Origin: Rotaria sp. Silwood1
Lineage: Eukaryota; Rotifera; Eurotatoria; Philodinida; Philodinidae
NCBI GenBank assembly: GCA_905250075.1
Contig: CAJNOP010000088.1
Location: 620,001-684,000 of the forward strand
DNA length: 64,000 nt
Direction of reading: 5' to 3'
A program made the position numbers and the translations under genes. The notes under the pieces were generated by a model. That model saw nothing but the letters and a program-made list of their open reading frames with translations. It was not told where the DNA came from and made no database searches. Below are positions 61,822-64,000 of this stretch, piece by piece; position 1 is the stretch's first letter; every line of letters begins with the position of its first letter.

Positions 61822-64000
61822 AGCCGGACTTGGGTGACAAAAAACAATCTGACACCAACGATTTTTTAATACCGAATTACTAGCGCTTAATACAATCTTA
61901 AGATACAACTATAACTTTAACATAACTGCATTCTCTCCCAATTTTTATATGATTCAAGCTCAAAGGAACTCATGCAGGCATCTACACTGTAAATATTATT
62001 TTTGTGACAATAGAATCAAAACTAATTATAGGATAATAGTTTTCTAAGTAGGATATTGCATAAGGATCTCATTCGATAGGATATTCTAAAAAGCTTAACA
62101 AAAAAAAAAATCTCAGTCATTCTACAGTACTTCAAGTGGTCTTCACTATCTTTTTATCATATTACCAGAGGCTTTTCTAATATTTTATTCCGTGTAATTT
62201 CATCAGAAAACGTAATTCCAAATGATCTCCATCAACTGGAATAATAAATCCATTGTTTTCAAAAAATTTGAAAAAAACACTATTTTGAATTCTCTTCGAG
62301 GCCATGTTGATTTCGTTACTGACTCTTTTTTTGAAAATCAGTGGGGGCTTGAGTGTGAATGTATGTGTGTGACTTGATCAAAATAGATCTTTTTCTATAC
62401 TTACTGAAGCAAATCTTGAAACTGTTTTTAACTGAACGTTTAAATAAAAAATTTCCAACAATCATCGTATGGAACATAACATTTCCTACTTGAATTCTTT
62501 CAATTTTTAAACAAGTCCATTATTTGTTTAGTCATCAACTACCCATGCTGCAATGAACAGTCGAAAATCGGTAGTTAAACGCGGTTCTTCTGCTTGATTT
62601 CTTTTAATATCTCACTCCATGAGAATTGTCGAATCGCTATCCAAACCATACCTGCTCATAATTACGAGCGCACTGAAACTGTTTGTATCAGCTGCATTAG
62701 TCTTTTTAACTTATTTTTCAACTTTGATTGCTGATTGAAGCTGATGTCTCAAAAATAATCATTACTTTAAAGACTCAATCAATAGGATGAAGTGTAATGC
62801 CATCTGCTGACATAATTCACTAAGGCTTATTAAAATCAACTTTTTAATCCAGAGCTTCGCGAGTTGATTTTCTATTTCTCTACTTCAAGCGATGTACACA
62901 TTATAAGTTGTCATTTTCTATCGCTATGATTTCGAGCGGAAAATTAGAAAATACTCATTCAAACTGAAGAAGAAAACTTCATGAGCGAACTGATACCATT
63001 CATTTTCTGATATCTAGTATGACGTTCTATATCCTTACAGAAACCTACCTAAAAGGATTATTTTTTTTTTATGGAGTTTAAACTTAAATGTATATTTGAA
63101 CTCGAATGAAAATATTTGGCTTTTTCTTCCAGACACCATATACGAAGTAAGACGAGGACCTATTTTTTGACAAAGATAAATTACTAAAGTTACCAACATT
63201 ATATAAATGAGACATCAAAATTGAAACATTTGTATATTTATATTAAGAAAATTGAATGCAATATGAATCTGAAAATATTCGATTTCTTCTCATACTCTCA
63301 TTTCATGTTATAAGACATGATCAGAAAGTAAATATGCAGTAAAGAAAAATACATCTATAGCTTAAATTAAAAAGTATATCTGCAGTATATTCCTTTATTC
63401 CTAGTATATGCAAAAGATAAAAGTACTATTCACTAGTAAGTATTTCACATATAAAATTTTGGCTAATATCACACTACTTGGTTTAATACTTTATTATCTT
63501 CTCAATCAAATTGTGACTCTTTTGCTTTTGTGTTCTTCAAAAATTAGGCATTATTCAGATGTTACAAAATAAATAAATAAGTACAAATTTTAAAATGCAT
63601 CGTGTAATATTTTTCTCAACAATAAAGCAGATCAAAATAACGTTTGTTCCGATATCATCAAAGTTGACTTATTATTTTCATTATCCATGTTATCAATTTT
63701 TCGGTGTTTCTGCAGCATACGCACACAACGTCATCCACAAACAAATTTTTTCCATTATAAGATCAAGCAAGTTAATGTATGATCAAAGTAATTAGTGAAT
63801 AGATTATGTATATTCTGTAGAAGAACCAATTTATCATTAAAACTAATAGTTCGAACGGTTTAGTTCTTTTTTTTATCAAGTTGTTTTTCCAATCATCTGC
63901 CTATTAAATTAATTTTTCCAGTCTTGAAAAGATCGATTTCAATTCAAAGAAGTCGATTTTGATATACCACAGTATATTGAGTCACATGGCGCCACACTTT
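61822..64000. other. intergenic to the window end, no gene seen
   Basis: AT-rich DNA with short frames only (for example 63595-63795, +). I see no RNA gene, repeat or exon chain. Confidence 0.45.

Overview
The window is AT-rich animal-type DNA: genes are split by many short introns (about 45-75 bp, GT..AG) with a few introns of 0.5-1.3 kb. The mix of a Piwi protein, families of TIL-type cysteine-rich secreted proteins, RI-type leucine-rich repeats, a GAPR-1-like CAP protein, a decayed lactate/sialate-type MFS transporter and many small palindromic transposons fits a small invertebrate. A bdelloid rotifer is my best guess, by inference only. A 10-base N run (44302-44311) shows this is draft assembly.

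Layout. 3.6-8.2 kb (- strand): a cluster of TIL-domain genes, two intact, one broken by a single nonsense codon and one badly decayed. 11.2-12.4 kb: a dead hAT-like transposase beside a GC-rich 235-bp MITE with perfect 29-bp terminal inverted repeats. 13.6-21.1 kb (-): a 10-exon GARS-AIRS-GART (trifunctional purine synthesis) homologue whose frame is intact but whose signature active-site motifs are replaced in all three domains. 23.5-29.2 kb (-): an 18-exon Piwi gene with the full D-D-H triad; its introns carry an 843-bp foldback element and a tRNA-derived (pol III box) repeat. A second foldback copy lies just upstream of the gene. 31.2-33.7 kb (-): a 7-exon gene for a Ser/Lys-rich protein I do not recognise. 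38.2-40.7 kb (-): an LRR gene in which seven successive exons are exactly 84 bp and each encodes one 28-residue repeat. 44.3-50.2 kb: two diverged 0.9-kb direct repeats flanking a small mucin-like gene. 55.2-56.2 kb: a 977-bp foldback element with TA target duplications. 58.2-58.9 kb (+): a three-exon GAPR-1-like CAP gene with an N-myristoylation start. 60.4-61.8 kb (+): a decayed MFS transporter. The remaining DNA, about half the window, shows no gene I can support.

The genes do not form a pathway. All exon models were built by hand from splice sites and reading phase, and their coding lengths are all divisible by three. The most unusual object is the purine-synthesis homologue at 13.6-21.1 kb, which looks like an intact protein that has lost its catalysis. 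The second is the Piwi locus loaded with hairpin-forming repeats.
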